Source of the DNA: Streptomyces sp. man185
GTDB taxonomy: Bacteria; Actinomycetota; Actinomycetes; Streptomycetales; Streptomycetaceae
Direction of reading: 5' to 3'
Length of the DNA: 51,770 nucleotides
NCBI GenBank assembly: GCA_002551355.1
Contig: NTHE01000057.1
Location: forward strand, 1-51,770
Shown: positions 41,490 through 50,367 of the stretch, piece after piece
Numbering within the stretch: the first letter of the stretch is position 1
Layout: each line of letters begins with the position of its first letter
Program-made: the position numbers and the translations under genes
The notes under the pieces: generated by a model
The model's input: only the letters and a program-made list of their open reading frames with translations
Told to the model about the DNA's origin: nothing
The model's database searches: none

Positions 41490-43024
41490 TGACCTCTCCA
41501 GTGACTTCTCCGGCGAACAACACCCGTACCGGCAAGCTCTACGGCGTCGGGCTCGGCCCCGGCGACCCGAACCTGATGACGCTGCGGGCCGTCCAGGCAA
41601 TCGGCGAGGCGGACGTCGTCGCGTACCACAGCGCCCGGCACGGCCGCTCGATCGCCCGGTCCATCGCGGCGGCGCACCTGCGGCCCGACCACGTCGAGGA
41701 GGCCCTGGTCTACCCCGTCACGACGGAGACCACGGACCACCCGGGCGGCTACCGGGGCGCGCTGGAGGAGTTCTACGAGAAGGCGGCGGCCCGCCTCGCG
41801 GCGCATCTGGACGCGGGCCTGACCGTCGCGGTCCTCGCCGAGGGCGACCCGATGTTCTACGGCTCGTACATGCACATGCACAAGCGCCTGGCCGGCCGGT
41901 ACGCGACCGAGGTCATCCCGGGCGTGACGTCGGTCAGCGCGGCAGCGGCCCGCCTCGGCACCCCGCTGGTCGAGGGCGAGGAGATCCTCACGATCCTGCC
42001 CGGCACGCTGCCGGAGGAGGAGCTGACGGCCCGTCTCGCCGCGACGGACACGGCGGTGGTGATGAAGCTGGGGCGGACGTTCCCGGCGGTGCGCGGGGCT
42101 TTCGAGGCATCCGGGCGGCTGGACGAGGCGCGGTACGTCGAGCGGGCGACGATGGCCGGGGAGCGTACGGGCGAACTGGCGGACGTCGACCCGGAGTCGG
42201 TCCCGTACTTCTCGGTGGCGGTGCTGCCGAGCCGGGTGGACGCGCCGCGCCCTTCCGGACGGACCACCGGCGAGGTCGTGGTGGTCGGCACCGGCCCGGC
42301 GGGCCCGCTGTGGCTGACGCCGGAGACGCGGGGCGCGCTGGCGGCCGCCGACGACCTGGTCGGCTACACCACCTACCTGGACCGGGTGCCGGTCCGCCCG
42401 GGCCAGGCGCGGCACGGCTCGGACAACAAAGTGGAGTCGGAGCGGGCGGAGTTCGCGTTGGACCTGGCCCGGCGGGGCCACCGGGTCGCGGTGGTCTCGG
42501 GCGGCGACCCCGGGGTCTTCGCGATGGCGACGGCGGTCCTGGAGGTGGCCTCGCAGGAGGCGTACGCGGACCTTCCCGTACGGGTCCTGCCCGGCGTCAC
42601 CGCGGCGAACGCCGCCGCTGCCCGCGCGGGCGCGCCGCTGGGCCACGACTACGCCACGATCTCCCTCTCGGACCGGCTGAAGCCGTGGGAGGTCATCGCG
42701 GAACGCCTGCGCGCGGCGGCCTCGGCGGACCTGGTGCTGGCCCTGTACAACCCGGGCTCCAAGTCCCGTACGTGGCAGGTCGGCAAGGCCCGCGACCTGC
42801 TCCTGGAGCACCGCTCCCCGGACACCCCGGTCGTCCTGGCACGGGACGTCGGCGGCTCGACGGAGAGCGTACGTACGGTGCGGCTGGCGGATGTCGACCC
42901 GGCGGAGGTGGACATGCGGACGCTGCTGATCGTGGGCTCGTCGCAGACGCGGTGGGTACGCAGGGACGGTTCCGACGCCGACCGGGGCATCGTGTGGACG
43001 CCGCGCCGCTACCCGGAGGCGTAG
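41489..43024 (+). CDS. cobIJ: Fused precorrin-2 C20- and precorrin-3B C17-methyltransferase CobIJ
   Basis: The 511-residue protein is two uroporphyrin-III-methylase-type domains in one chain. The N-terminal CobI-like half carries GVGLGPGDPNLMTLRAVQAI and AEGDPMFYGSYMHM. The C-terminal CobJ-like half starts near 250 (VVVVGTGPAGPLWLTPE) and has VSGGDPGVFAMA and LYNPGSKSR. Such fusion is usual in actinomycetes. GTG 41489 is preceded by gaggaag. Its 3' end overlaps the convergent cobK gene by 16 bases. Confidence 0.93.
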   Translation: MTSPVTSPANNTRTGKLYGVGLGPGDPNLMTLRAVQAIGEADVVAYHSARHGRSIARSIAAAHLRPDHVEEALVYPVTTETTDHPGGYRGALEEFYEKAAARLAAHLDAGLTVAVLAEGDPMFYGSYMHMHKRLAGRYATEVIPGVTSVSAAAARLGTPLVEGEEILTILPGTLPEEELTARLAATDTAVVMKLGRTFPAVRGAFEASGRLDEARYVERATMAGERTGELADVDPESVPYFSVAVLPSRVDAPRPSGRTTGEVVVVGTGPAGPLWLTPETRGALAAADDLVGYTTYLDRVPVRPGQARHGSDNKVESERAEFALDLARRGHRVAVVSGGDPGVFAMATAVLEVASQEAYADLPVRVLPGVTAANAAAARAGAPLGHDYATISLSDRLKPWEVIAERLRAAASADLVLALYNPGSKSRTWQVGKARDLLLEHRSPDTPVVLARDVGGSTESVRTVRLADVDPAEVDMRTLLIVGSSQTRWVRRDGSDADRGIVWTPRRYPEA

Positions 43025-43773
43025 AGCCGGCGCACCCACCGCACGGCCTCGTCGGGCGTACGGGCCAACGGGACCCCTTCCGGTACCGGTGGCCTCCGTA
43101 CGACCACGACGGGAATCCGGGCCTCGCGGGCGGCGAGAAGCTTGGGGGCGGTGGCGCTGCCGCCGCTGTCCTTGGTGACGAGGACGTCGAGGCGGTACCG
43201 GCGGATGATCTCCCGCTCGCCTGCGAGGTCGAACGGCCCCCGGTCGAGCAGGATCTCCATCCGGGCCGGCCAGGGCGGCTCGGGAGCGTCGACGGACCGT
43301 ACGAGAAACCACAGCGCGTCGAGGTCCGCTCCCGCGAAGGCGGCGAGCCCCATCCGCCCGGTGGTGAGGAAGACCCGCTCCCCCAGCGCGGGCAGCAGCT
43401 CGGCTGCCTCGGCGAGCGATCCGGCGACGTGCCAGCGGTCACCGTCCTGGGCGGCCCAGCCGGGCCGGCGGAGGGCGAGGAGGGGAACATGGGCCAGGAC
43501 GGCGGCCTCGGCCGCGTTCCGGCTCATGGTCGCGGCGAAGGGGTGGGTGGCGTCGACGAGGGCGTCCACGTCGTGCTCACGCAACCAGGCGGCGAGCCCG
43601 TCCGGCCCGCCGAACCCGCCGACGCGCACGTCACCGGGCGGAAACATCGGCGAGGCCACGCGCCCGGCGAGCGAGGTGGTGACACGGACGCGCTGGTCAC
43701 CGGCGAGGCTCTCGGCCAGCCGGCGGGCCTCGGTGGTCCCTCCCAGAACAAGCACATGCACAGGCACAGGCAT
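43009..43773 (-). CDS. cobK: Precorrin-6A reductase CobK
   Basis: The 254-residue protein has the CobK/CbiJ pattern: VLVLGGTTEARRLAESL (nucleotide-binding loop), VDATHPFAATMSRNA, TTGRMGLAAFAG and LVTKDSGGSATAPKLLAA. It reduces precorrin-6A with NADPH. It reads opposite to its neighbours, ending inside the last codons of cobIJ and starting only 17 bases from cbiD. GTG codons at 43767 and 43761 are alternative starts. Confidence 0.92.
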   Translation of the reverse strand: MPVPVHVLVLGGTTEARRLAESLAGDQRVRVTTSLAGRVASPMFPPGDVRVGGFGGPDGLAAWLREHDVDALVDATHPFAATMSRNAAEAAVLAHVPLLALRRPGWAAQDGDRWHVAGSLAEAAELLPALGERVFLTTGRMGLAAFAGADLDALWFLVRSVDAPEPPWPARMEILLDRGPFDLAGEREIIRRYRLDVLVTKDSGGSATAPKLLAAREARIPVVVVRRPPVPEGVPLARTPDEAVRWVRRLYASG

Positions 43774-43790
43774 CGGAACGGACTCTCTTC

Positions 43791-44906
43791 ATGAACGCTG
43801 AGGCGCAGGGCGGTCGCAGTGCCCAACTCAAGCACACCGGCCTGCGCCCCGGCTGGACGACCGGCGCCTGTGCGACGGCGGCGACGACCGCCGCGTACAC
43901 GGCGCTGCTGACCGGCGACTTCCCGGACCCGGTGTCCATCACGCTGCCGAAGGGCCAGACACCGGCGTTCGCGCTGGCGGTGGAGGAGCTGACGGCCGGG
44001 CGGGGCACGGCGACGGCCGGAGTGGTGAAGGACGCGGGTGACGACCCGGACGTGACGCACGGGGCGCTCGTGCGGTCGACCGTGCGGAAGCTGCCGCCGG
44101 GCTCCGGCGTGGTGTTCCGGGCGGGCCCGGGGGTGGGTACGGTGACGCTCCCCGGCCTTCCGCTGGACGTCGGGGAGCCCGCGGTGAACCCGGTCCCGCG
44201 CCGGCTGATGCGCGAGCACGTGGCGCGGGTGGCGGCGGAGCACGGTGCGGCGGGCGACGTGGAGATCACGGTGTCGGTCGACCACGGCGAGGAGATCGCC
44301 CGCTCGACGTGGAACGGTCGCCTCGGCATCCTGGGCGGCCTGTCGATCCTCGGCACCACGGGCGTCGTCGTTCCCTACTCCTGCTCGGCCTGGATCGACT
44401 CGATCCGCCGGGGCGTGGACGTGGCGCGGGCGGCGGGCCTGACCCATGTGGCGGGCTGCACGGGCTCGACGTCGGAGAAGACGGTGGCCGCGGAGTACGG
44501 CCTGCCGGACATCGCGCTGCTGGACATGGGGGACTTCGCGGGCGCGGTCCTGAAGTACGTACGCCGCCACCCGGTCGACCGCCTCACGATCTGCGGCGGC
44601 TTCGCCAAGCTCTCCAAGCTCGCGGCGGGCCACCTGGACCTCCACTCGGCCCGCTCCCAGGTGAACAAGCCCTTCCTGGCCGACCTGGCCCGGACGGGCG
44701 GCGCGGACGAGGAGCTGGCTTCCCGGATCGCCACCGCCAACACGGGCCTGGAGGCGCTGCGCCTGTGCGAGGCGGCGGGCGTCCCCCTGGGCGACCTGGT
44801 GGCGGCCCGCGCCCGCGAGGAAGCGCTGGCGGTGCTGCGGGGCGCGCCGGTCGCGGTGGACGTGCTCTGCATCGACCGGGCGGGGGTGGTGGTGGGGCGG
44901 GGGTAG
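43791..44906 (+). CDS. cbiD: Cobalt-precorrin-5B (C1)-methyltransferase CbiD
   Basis: The 371-residue protein shows CbiD features: RPGWTTGACATAATTAAY, DAGDDPDVTHGA, then YSCSAWIDSI with a conserved Cys, CTGSTSEK and GDFAGAVLKYVRRHP. It is normally the anaerobic-route C1-methyltransferase, so its presence beside aerobic-route cobG, as in other actinomycetes, means it replaces CobF here. ATG 43791 is chosen. Confidence 0.92.
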   Translation: MNAEAQGGRSAQLKHTGLRPGWTTGACATAATTAAYTALLTGDFPDPVSITLPKGQTPAFALAVEELTAGRGTATAGVVKDAGDDPDVTHGALVRSTVRKLPPGSGVVFRAGPGVGTVTLPGLPLDVGEPAVNPVPRRLMREHVARVAAEHGAAGDVEITVSVDHGEEIARSTWNGRLGILGGLSILGTTGVVVPYSCSAWIDSIRRGVDVARAAGLTHVAGCTGSTSEKTVAAEYGLPDIALLDMGDFAGAVLKYVRRHPVDRLTICGGFAKLSKLAAGHLDLHSARSQVNKPFLADLARTGGADEELASRIATANTGLEALRLCEAAGVPLGDLVAARAREEALAVLRGAPVAVDVLCIDRAGVVVGRG

Positions 44907-45285
44907 TCCGACACCCCGCACTACTGGACACCGGGCGCGACGGAGGCGACGGGCGGGGCAGACCTGGCGGACGCGGCGGACACACCGGGCCCGAAAGCCC
45001 CACCCCAACAAGCGACTCACTGATGCGGTGGGCACATGCACCAAGCAGGGATCACCGGCAGCGGCGGCAGGGCCCGAACGCTGTTGGTGACCACGGACCC
45101 GGCGCAGGGCCTGACGGAGGAGACGGTGAAGAAGCTGCTGAGCTGGTGAGAACGGGAAGGCGTCCCGGTGCGGGAGGCGCCGACCCGACCTCTTCGTACC
45201 GGCGAAGGCGGCACTGGGCGCGGCGGTCGTCTTCCGCGCCGGGTGAGGCGACCCGCTCGACCACCGCTGAGAGGCGACCCCGACG
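44907..45285. other. Gene-free stretch with small coding remnants
   Basis: 379 bases. A 37-codon frame at 45036-45149 ends TTDPAQGLTEETVKKLLSW and an overlapping piece near 44919-45020 reads HYWTPGATEATGG. Both look like scraps of lost proteins; neither matches a family I know or has a good ribosome site. Confidence 0.45.
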
Positions 45286-45933
45286 TCACTTCCGCCAGAA
45301 CAGGTGGTGCGTCATGCCGCTCGGGCTCGGCACGACGTCCAGGTGGTAGCGGTCGCGCAGGTCGTCCGGCGAGTCCCACAGGCGCAGGCCGGTGCCCAGC
45401 TTCACCGGGGAGACCGCCACGTGCAGGGTGTCGATCAGGCCGGCGTCGAGGAACTCGCGGATCGTGGTGACACCGCCGCCGAGCCGTACGTCCTTGCCCT
45501 CCGCCGCTTCCCGCGCCTGGTCGAGGACCGTCGCCGGGTCGTCGTCCACGAAGTGGAACGTGGTGTCGGAGAGCGTGAACGAGGGGCGCTTGTGGTGGGT
45601 CATCACGAACACGGGTGTGTGGAAGGGGGGTTCCTCGCCCCACCAGCCCTGCCACGCGTGGTCCTCCCACGGGCCGCGCTGTGGGCCGAACTTGTTGCGG
45701 CCCATGATCTCGGCCCCGATGTTGTGCGTGAAGTCCCGGGTGAAGTAGTCGTCCAGGCCCCGGCTCCCGCCGGGGTCCGTGCGGTTCGGCCAGTTCGCCG
45801 TGGCGCCCGCCCAGGAGAAGAGCTGTGCCGGGTCGACGTGACTTCCGAACGGCCTCTCCAGCGTCTGGTCCTCGCCGGCGGCGACTCCGTCGCCCGACAC
45901 CGTGAAGTTCTGAACTCTGAGCAGCTGAGCCAC
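45286..45933 (-). CDS. RibD C-terminal/dihydrofolate-reductase-like protein
   Basis: The 215-residue protein has the DHFR-like fold of the RibD-C family: VQNFTVSGDGVAAG at the N-terminus, MGRNKFGP, PVFVMTHHKRPSF, and the NADPH-binding VRLGGGVTTIREFLDAGLIDTLHVAVSPV. Stand-alone members are common and poorly defined NADPH reductases. GTG 45933 is chosen because AGGAGG stands 7 bases before it. Confidence 0.85.
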   Translation of the reverse strand: MAQLLRVQNFTVSGDGVAAGEDQTLERPFGSHVDPAQLFSWAGATANWPNRTDPGGSRGLDDYFTRDFTHNIGAEIMGRNKFGPQRGPWEDHAWQGWWGEEPPFHTPVFVMTHHKRPSFTLSDTTFHFVDDDPATVLDQAREAAEGKDVRLGGGVTTIREFLDAGLIDTLHVAVSPVKLGTGLRLWDSPDDLRDRYHLDVVPSPSGMTHHLFWRK

Positions 45934-46099
45934 GCCGTCCTCCTGTGATCCGTGTTCCCGGATGTTCTCCGTGGTGAGACCGGGAACCCCGCCGAAACTC
46001 ATCGGTGCCCGTCGCGCGCCCCGGGCCCTCTCCTACTGTCCCCGTCGGCCCGCCGTACGCTGCTGAGCCGCACCGCCCCAGCGATCAACGGGAGAGCCC

Positions 46100-46654
46100 A
46101 TGAGCGATCAGCCGGACCGGACGGACCGGAAGCCGTTCCTGTACGTCGTCGTCTGCGCGGCCGGCGTCGCCCGTGACGTCGACCGGCTCTTCGCCGCGGC
46201 GCAGGACGCCGGCTGGGACGTCGGCGTCGTCGCCACCCCGCAGGCGCTCGGCTTCCTCGACACGGCAGCCGTCGAGGCGCGGACCGGATACCCGGTCCGA
46301 TCCGCCTGGCGCTCCCCCGGAGAGCCACGCCCGCTGCCCGACCCGGATGCCATCGCCGTCGCGCCCGCCACGTTCAACACCGTCAACAAATGGGCGGCCG
46401 GGATCTCGGACACCCTGGCCCTAGGCATCCTCTGCGAGGCGTACGGGCTCGGCGTCCCCACCGCCGTCCTCCCGGCCGTGAACTCCGCCCTCGCCGCGCA
46501 CCCCGCGTACGTCGAGAGCCTGCGGAGGCTGCGCGGCATGGGCGTCCTCGTCAGCTCCGGCACCCCGCACACGCCCAAGTCCGGTGAGACGGCCCCCTTC
46601 CCCTGGAGGGACGCCCTGGAGCTGCTTGAGCCCGTGCTCTCCGCGCGGAGCTGA
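46100..46654 (+). CDS. Flavoprotein of the Dfp/phosphopantothenoylcysteine-decarboxylase family
   Basis: The 184-residue protein has a homo-oligomeric FMN-binding flavodoxin-like fold: LYVVVCAAGVARDVDRLF, then the signature VAPATFNTVNKWAAGISDTLA with the PxxxNTxxK core, and a C-terminal GTPHTPKSGE loop. Only the decarboxylase-like domain is present, without the CoaB synthetase half, so this is not the housekeeping CoaBC. Substrate unknown. Confidence 0.82.
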   Translation: MSDQPDRTDRKPFLYVVVCAAGVARDVDRLFAAAQDAGWDVGVVATPQALGFLDTAAVEARTGYPVRSAWRSPGEPRPLPDPDAIAVAPATFNTVNKWAAGISDTLALGILCEAYGLGVPTAVLPAVNSALAAHPAYVESLRRLRGMGVLVSSGTPHTPKSGETAPFPWRDALELLEPVLSARS

Positions 46655-46692
46655 CCGGCTGCTGCGGCCGGCACCCAGCAGGAGCGTCACCC

Positions 46693-46708
46693 AGGAAAGT
46701 ACTTTCCT
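46693..46708. promoter_or_regulatory. Perfect 16-bp palindrome, likely operator
   Basis: AGGAAAGTACTTTCCT stands 65 bases before the membrane-protein gene whose downstream partner is a winged-helix regulator. Probable autoregulatory site. Confidence 0.6.
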
Positions 46709-46772
46709 CAGTGGAAAATGGATGGCATGATGAAAATCCGCAGGTCACCCGCGCCCCCGGAAGGTTCCCGGC

Positions 46773-47294
46773 ATGCCCAATCGCACCCCCTCTTCGCCGC
46801 CCACCGGACACGAGCACCTCGGCGCCTCGGCCGACTACGCAGCCGAGGCGCTGAGCGACGCACGGCTAGCACAGGAGCGGGCCGGGCTCCGGGCGGGGAT
46901 GACGCCTGCCTGGTACGGGCCGGCCGCCGCGGTCTCCCTGGTGGGTCCGAGCCTGGTGCGGGCCTGGAGCGACGGCCGGGGTGGAGTCGCGACGGTGACC
47001 GCGCTGCTCGTGTCGGTGCTCGGGCTCGGCGTCGTCGTCGCGCTCGCACGGGCCGCCCGACGGGGAGCCGGGGTTCTGGTGGCGCGGTCCTGGTCCGCGC
47101 GCCTGCGGCGGAGCCGGGTCGTGCTGCCCGTCGTCCTCGCGGCCGGAGCGATCACGGGGATCGGCTGCTGGGCGGCCGGTGCGAGCCAAGTCGCAACCCA
47201 GATCGGCGTGTTCGGCGTGTGGGGGATCGGCGTCTGGGGCGCTTGCCTCGTCCGTAACGCGTCCATCCGGCGGGCCCTGCGGGAGCTCGCGTGA
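46773..47294 (+). CDS. Small membrane protein with four predicted helices
   Basis: The 173-residue protein has no family I recognise. After a soluble 45-residue start there are hydrophobic stretches at about 47-62, 70-91, 114-133 and 139-155. Its stop overlaps the winged-helix regulator start (GTGA). The pair forms a two-gene operon behind a palindromic operator, so the regulator probably controls this protein. Confidence 0.7.
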   Translation: MPNRTPSSPPTGHEHLGASADYAAEALSDARLAQERAGLRAGMTPAWYGPAAAVSLVGPSLVRAWSDGRGGVATVTALLVSVLGLGVVVALARAARRGAGVLVARSWSARLRRSRVVLPVVLAAGAITGIGCWAAGASQVATQIGVFGVWGIGVWGACLVRNASIRRALRELA

Positions 47295-47719
47295 GCGACA
47301 GGGCCGACCGGGGCGACAGTCCTGCACGCGGAGACGGTCCTGCACACGGCGACAGACCCGCCCCGGGCGAGAGCCCCCCGCGAGACGACAGACCCGTGCC
47401 GGGCGAGGCCACCGCACTGGACGGTGTCATCCACCATCCGACCCGGCTGACCCTCGTCGCCTTCCTCTCCGCCTGCGACGAGGCCGAGTTCGCCGCCGTA
47501 CGCGACGGGTGCCGGGTCTCCGACTCGGTCCTCAGCAAGAACGCCTCCGCGCTGGAGGCCGTGGGCTACCTCCACGTACGCAAGGGGCACGTCGGCAAGC
47601 GGCCCCGGACCTGGCTGTCCCTCACCCCCGCCGGGCGACAGGCGCTGGACCGGCACCTCTCGGCGCTCCAGGACCTGGTGGACACCGCCCGCCGCGCGGC
47701 GGGCCCGGCCGGCACGTAG
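47291..47719 (+). CDS. Winged-helix transcriptional regulator (MarR/ArsR-like, HTH_34 type)
   Basis: The 142-residue protein has a disordered, Asp/Pro/Gly-rich first 40 residues and then a winged helix (HHPTRLTLVAFLSACDEAEFAAV, CRVSDSVLSKNASALEAVGYL, RTWLSLTPAGRQAL). GTG 47291 overlaps the upstream stop. It is likely an autorepressor at the AGGAAAGTACTTTCCT palindrome. Confidence 0.8.
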   Translation: MSDRADRGDSPARGDGPAHGDRPAPGESPPRDDRPVPGEATALDGVIHHPTRLTLVAFLSACDEAEFAAVRDGCRVSDSVLSKNASALEAVGYLHVRKGHVGKRPRTWLSLTPAGRQALDRHLSALQDLVDTARRAAGPAGT

Positions 47720-47930
47720 CGCCGCCCTCCCGCGCACACGAACGACCAGGGGCAGTTTTCGGCCAGGGCGGCGAGGTCGGTCAGGCGGTGGCCAGGGGAC
47801 GCCCCGTCACACCGGCCCGTAAGGCTTCCGGCTGCGGCACCTCGACGGATTTTCGCCGGCCGATAAGGTAATGGCCGGATAAAGAGATCACCAAGTGCGC
47901 GTCCACTGCCGCACGTCTCGGGAGGAAGCC

Positions 47931-48401
47931 ATGGGAACCCGCCGCACGTCACTGCCCGGAGTGGGTGCTCAGTACGACTTCACGACCGAGACGGGACAGC
48001 ACATTTCGGTCGTCGTCCACCACGACGGACGCCGGTTCATCGGGTTCTACGAACAGGACGATCCTGATTCGTGCCAACTCTCCGTCCCCCTGACGACGAC
48101 CGAGGCCACCGCCCTCGCGCACCTCATCGATCCGGCGCCCATCGACGCCGTACGGACCGATGGCATCGACCTCGTCACCGAGCACATCCCGCTCGGTTCA
48201 CGCTCCCCGTACGGCGGGCGGCTGCTCGCGGAGACGCGGGCACGGACACGGACCGGGGCGTCCATCGTGGCGGTGCTGCGCACCCACAGCGCGCACCCGT
48301 CGCCGGAACCGGACTTTCGACTGGCCATCGGGGACACACTCGTCGCCGTCGGTACGCGTGAGGGCGTCGACGCGCTCTCCGAGATCATTGCGGAGGGCTG
48401 A
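47931..48401 (+). CDS. Cation:proton antiporter regulatory subunit (KhtT-like, RCK_C)
   Basis: The 156-residue soluble protein has an N-terminal dimerisation region and a C-terminal TrkA-C/RCK-C domain (ARTRTGASIVAVLRTHSAHPSPEPDFRLAIGDTLVAVGTREGVDAL). ATG 47931 with GGGAGGAAG is chosen over the GTG further upstream. It precedes the antiporter by 2 bases and probably gates it, as KhtT does KhtU. Confidence 0.85.
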   Translation: MGTRRTSLPGVGAQYDFTTETGQHISVVVHHDGRRFIGFYEQDDPDSCQLSVPLTTTEATALAHLIDPAPIDAVRTDGIDLVTEHIPLGSRSPYGGRLLAETRARTRTGASIVAVLRTHSAHPSPEPDFRLAIGDTLVAVGTREGVDALSEIIAEG

Positions 48402-48403
48402 CC

Positions 48404-49705
48404 GTGCATGACACGACTGCGTTGCTGGTGGAGCTGGGGGCCGTCATCCTCGGGCTGGGGCTCGTGGGACGGTTCGCCGGGCGGATAGGGCTCTCCCCCA
48501 TCCCCCTGTACCTGCTCGCCGGGCTGGCGTTCGGGCACGGTGGGCTGATCCCGCTCGAGGCCAGCGAGGAATTCACCATGGTGGGCGCCGAGATCGGCGT
48601 CATCCTGCTGCTTCTGCTGCTGGGCCTCGAATACAGCGCCTCCGAGCTGGTCACCAGCCTCAAGACGCAATATCCGTCCGGAGCCGTGGACTTCGTGCTC
48701 AACGCGACGCCCGGCGCCGTCGCCGCCCTCGTCCTCGGCTGGGGCCCCGTGGGCGCCGTCGCGCTCGCCGGTGTCACGTGGATCTCCTCGTCCGGGGTGA
48801 TCGCCAAGGTGATGACCGACCTCGGCCGGCTCGGCAACCGCGAGACACCCGTCATCCTCGGCGTCCTCGTCATGGAGGACCTGGCGATGGCGGTGTATCT
48901 GCCGCTGCTCACCGCCATGCTCGCCGGGGTCAGCCTGGCCGGCGGCAGCCTCGCGCTCGTCATCGCGCTCGGGGCGGTCGGACTCGTCCTCTACCTGGCC
49001 CTGCGCCACGGCCGACTGATCAGCCGCGCGGTCTCCTCCGACAACCCGGAGATGCTGCTCCTGGTCGTCCTCGGCCTCACCGTCCTGGTCGCCGGTGTCG
49101 CCCAGCAGCTCCAGGTGTCCGCCGCCGTCGGCGCGTTCCTCGTCGGCATCGCGCTCTCCGGCGAGGTCGCCGAGGGCGCCCGCAAGCTGCTCACCCCGCT
49201 GCGGGACCTGTTCGCCGCCGTGTTCTTCGTCTTCTTCGGACTCTCCACGAACCCGGCCGACATCCCGCCCGTGCTGCTGCCCGCAGCCCTGCTGGCCATC
49301 ATCACCACGTTCACCAAGATCGCCACCGGCTACTACGCCGCCCGCCGCGCCGGAGTCGGCTCGCGCGGTCGCTGGCGGGCGGGCGGAACCCTCGTGGCGC
49401 GCGGCGAGTTCTCCATCGTCATCGCCGGTCTGGCCGTGGCCACCGAGCCGCGCATCGGCCCCATCGCCACCGCGTACGTCCTGATCCTCGTCATCGTCGG
49501 CCCGCTCACCGCCCGGTGGACGCAGCCCATCGCCGCGAAGATCGAGGCCCGTCGCGGCGGCGGGGACGGCGCCGGCGCCGGAAAGAGCTCGGGCACGGCC
49601 ATGAGCTGCGCGGAGGCCGAGCCCGTCGCGAAGTCCGCTCCCGAGCGCCGACTGGGCACGCACGACGACCTCACCCCGGAACCGGCGGGCGAGAAGCACG
49701 AGTAG
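48404..49705 (+). CDS. CPA2-family cation:proton antiporter (KhtU/Kef-type)
   Basis: The 433-residue protein has about twelve membrane helices. GLSPIPLYLLAGLAFGHGGL and VGAEIGVILLLLLLGLEYS are typical CPA2 sequence, and LVMEDLAMAVYLPLL contains the conserved acidic transport residues (ED). The C-terminal 60 residues are soluble. It probably exports K+ in exchange for H+ and is controlled by the preceding RCK_C subunit. GTG start at 48404. Confidence 0.9.
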   Translation: MHDTTALLVELGAVILGLGLVGRFAGRIGLSPIPLYLLAGLAFGHGGLIPLEASEEFTMVGAEIGVILLLLLLGLEYSASELVTSLKTQYPSGAVDFVLNATPGAVAALVLGWGPVGAVALAGVTWISSSGVIAKVMTDLGRLGNRETPVILGVLVMEDLAMAVYLPLLTAMLAGVSLAGGSLALVIALGAVGLVLYLALRHGRLISRAVSSDNPEMLLLVVLGLTVLVAGVAQQLQVSAAVGAFLVGIALSGEVAEGARKLLTPLRDLFAAVFFVFFGLSTNPADIPPVLLPAALLAIITTFTKIATGYYAARRAGVGSRGRWRAGGTLVARGEFSIVIAGLAVATEPRIGPIATAYVLILVIVGPLTARWTQPIAAKIEARRGGGDGAGAGKSSGTAMSCAEAEPVAKSAPERRLGTHDDLTPEPAGEKHE

Positions 49706-49729
49706 CCCCCGGCCGCAGCCGCTGTCGTT

Positions 49730-49776
49730 CGCGACGAAGCCCCCGAACGCCCCCTGGCGTCGGGGGCTTCGTCGCG
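49730..49776 (+). terminator. Terminator after the antiporter operon
   Basis: Perfect 17-bp stem CGCGACGAAGCCCCCGA / TCGGGGGCTTCGTCGCG with a 13-base loop. Confidence 0.8.
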
Positions 49777-49804
49777 TCGTACCCGGCAGACCCGGCACAC
49801 CCAT

Positions 49805-49822
49805 CTCTACATTTCTGTAGAG
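49805..49822. promoter_or_regulatory. Inverted repeat before the TerB-like gene
   Basis: CTCTACA-TTTC-TGTAGAG, an unusually AT-rich perfect 7-bp inverted repeat 43 bases upstream of the start codon; likely an operator. Confidence 0.5.
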
Positions 49823-49864
49823 TTGCGCACGTTCCGGCACAGCACCGCAACGTAGGGAGACGTC

Positions 49865-50320
49865 ATGGCTCTGTGGGACCGCATCAAGGAATCCGCGTCG
49901 TCGATGCAGACGCAGTTGGAGGCGAAGAAGAACGAGCTCAAGTCGGGTTCGTTCCGGGACGCGAGCATGGCCATGTGCGCCCTGGTCGCCGCCGCCGACG
50001 GCTCCGTCGACCCGTCCGAACGCCAGCGCGTCGCGGCGCTCATCGCGTCCAACGACGTCCTGCGCAACTTCCCAGCCGACGACCTGCAGCGGCGCTTCAA
50101 CGCGTACGTCGACCAGCTCACCGCCGACTTCGCCCTCGGCAAGGTCAGCGTGGTCCAGGAGATCGCCAAGGCGAGGAAGAAGCCCGCCGAGGCCCGGGCC
50201 GTGATCCAGATCGGCATCGTGATCGGCGGCGCGGACGGTGACTTCGACACGACCGAGCAGGCCGTCGTGCGCGAGGCGTGCTTCGCGCTGGACCTGCCGC
50301 CGCACGAGTTCGACCTGTAG
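49865..50320 (+). CDS. TerB-family tellurite-resistance protein
   Basis: The 151-residue all-helical protein matches TerB: MALWDRIKESASSMQ start, CALVAAADGSVDPSERQRVAALIASNDVL, and IGGADGDFDTTEQAVVREACFALDL with paired acidic metal-binding loops (DGSVDPSE and DGDFDTTE). TerB proteins take part in membrane-associated stress and phage-resistance complexes. No other ter gene is in the window. ATG 49865 follows a GGAG box. Confidence 0.9.
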   Translation: MALWDRIKESASSMQTQLEAKKNELKSGSFRDASMAMCALVAAADGSVDPSERQRVAALIASNDVLRNFPADDLQRRFNAYVDQLTADFALGKVSVVQEIAKARKKPAEARAVIQIGIVIGGADGDFDTTEQAVVREACFALDLPPHEFDL

Positions 50321-50367
50321 ACGTCCCCCAGGGGGTGTCGTCATCGCCACCGGCCGGCCCGGGCGGG

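Noticed and set aside
45036..45149. 37-residue small protein gene
   Set aside because: Reads like the end of a lost protein, lacks a ribosome site and has no recognisable relative.
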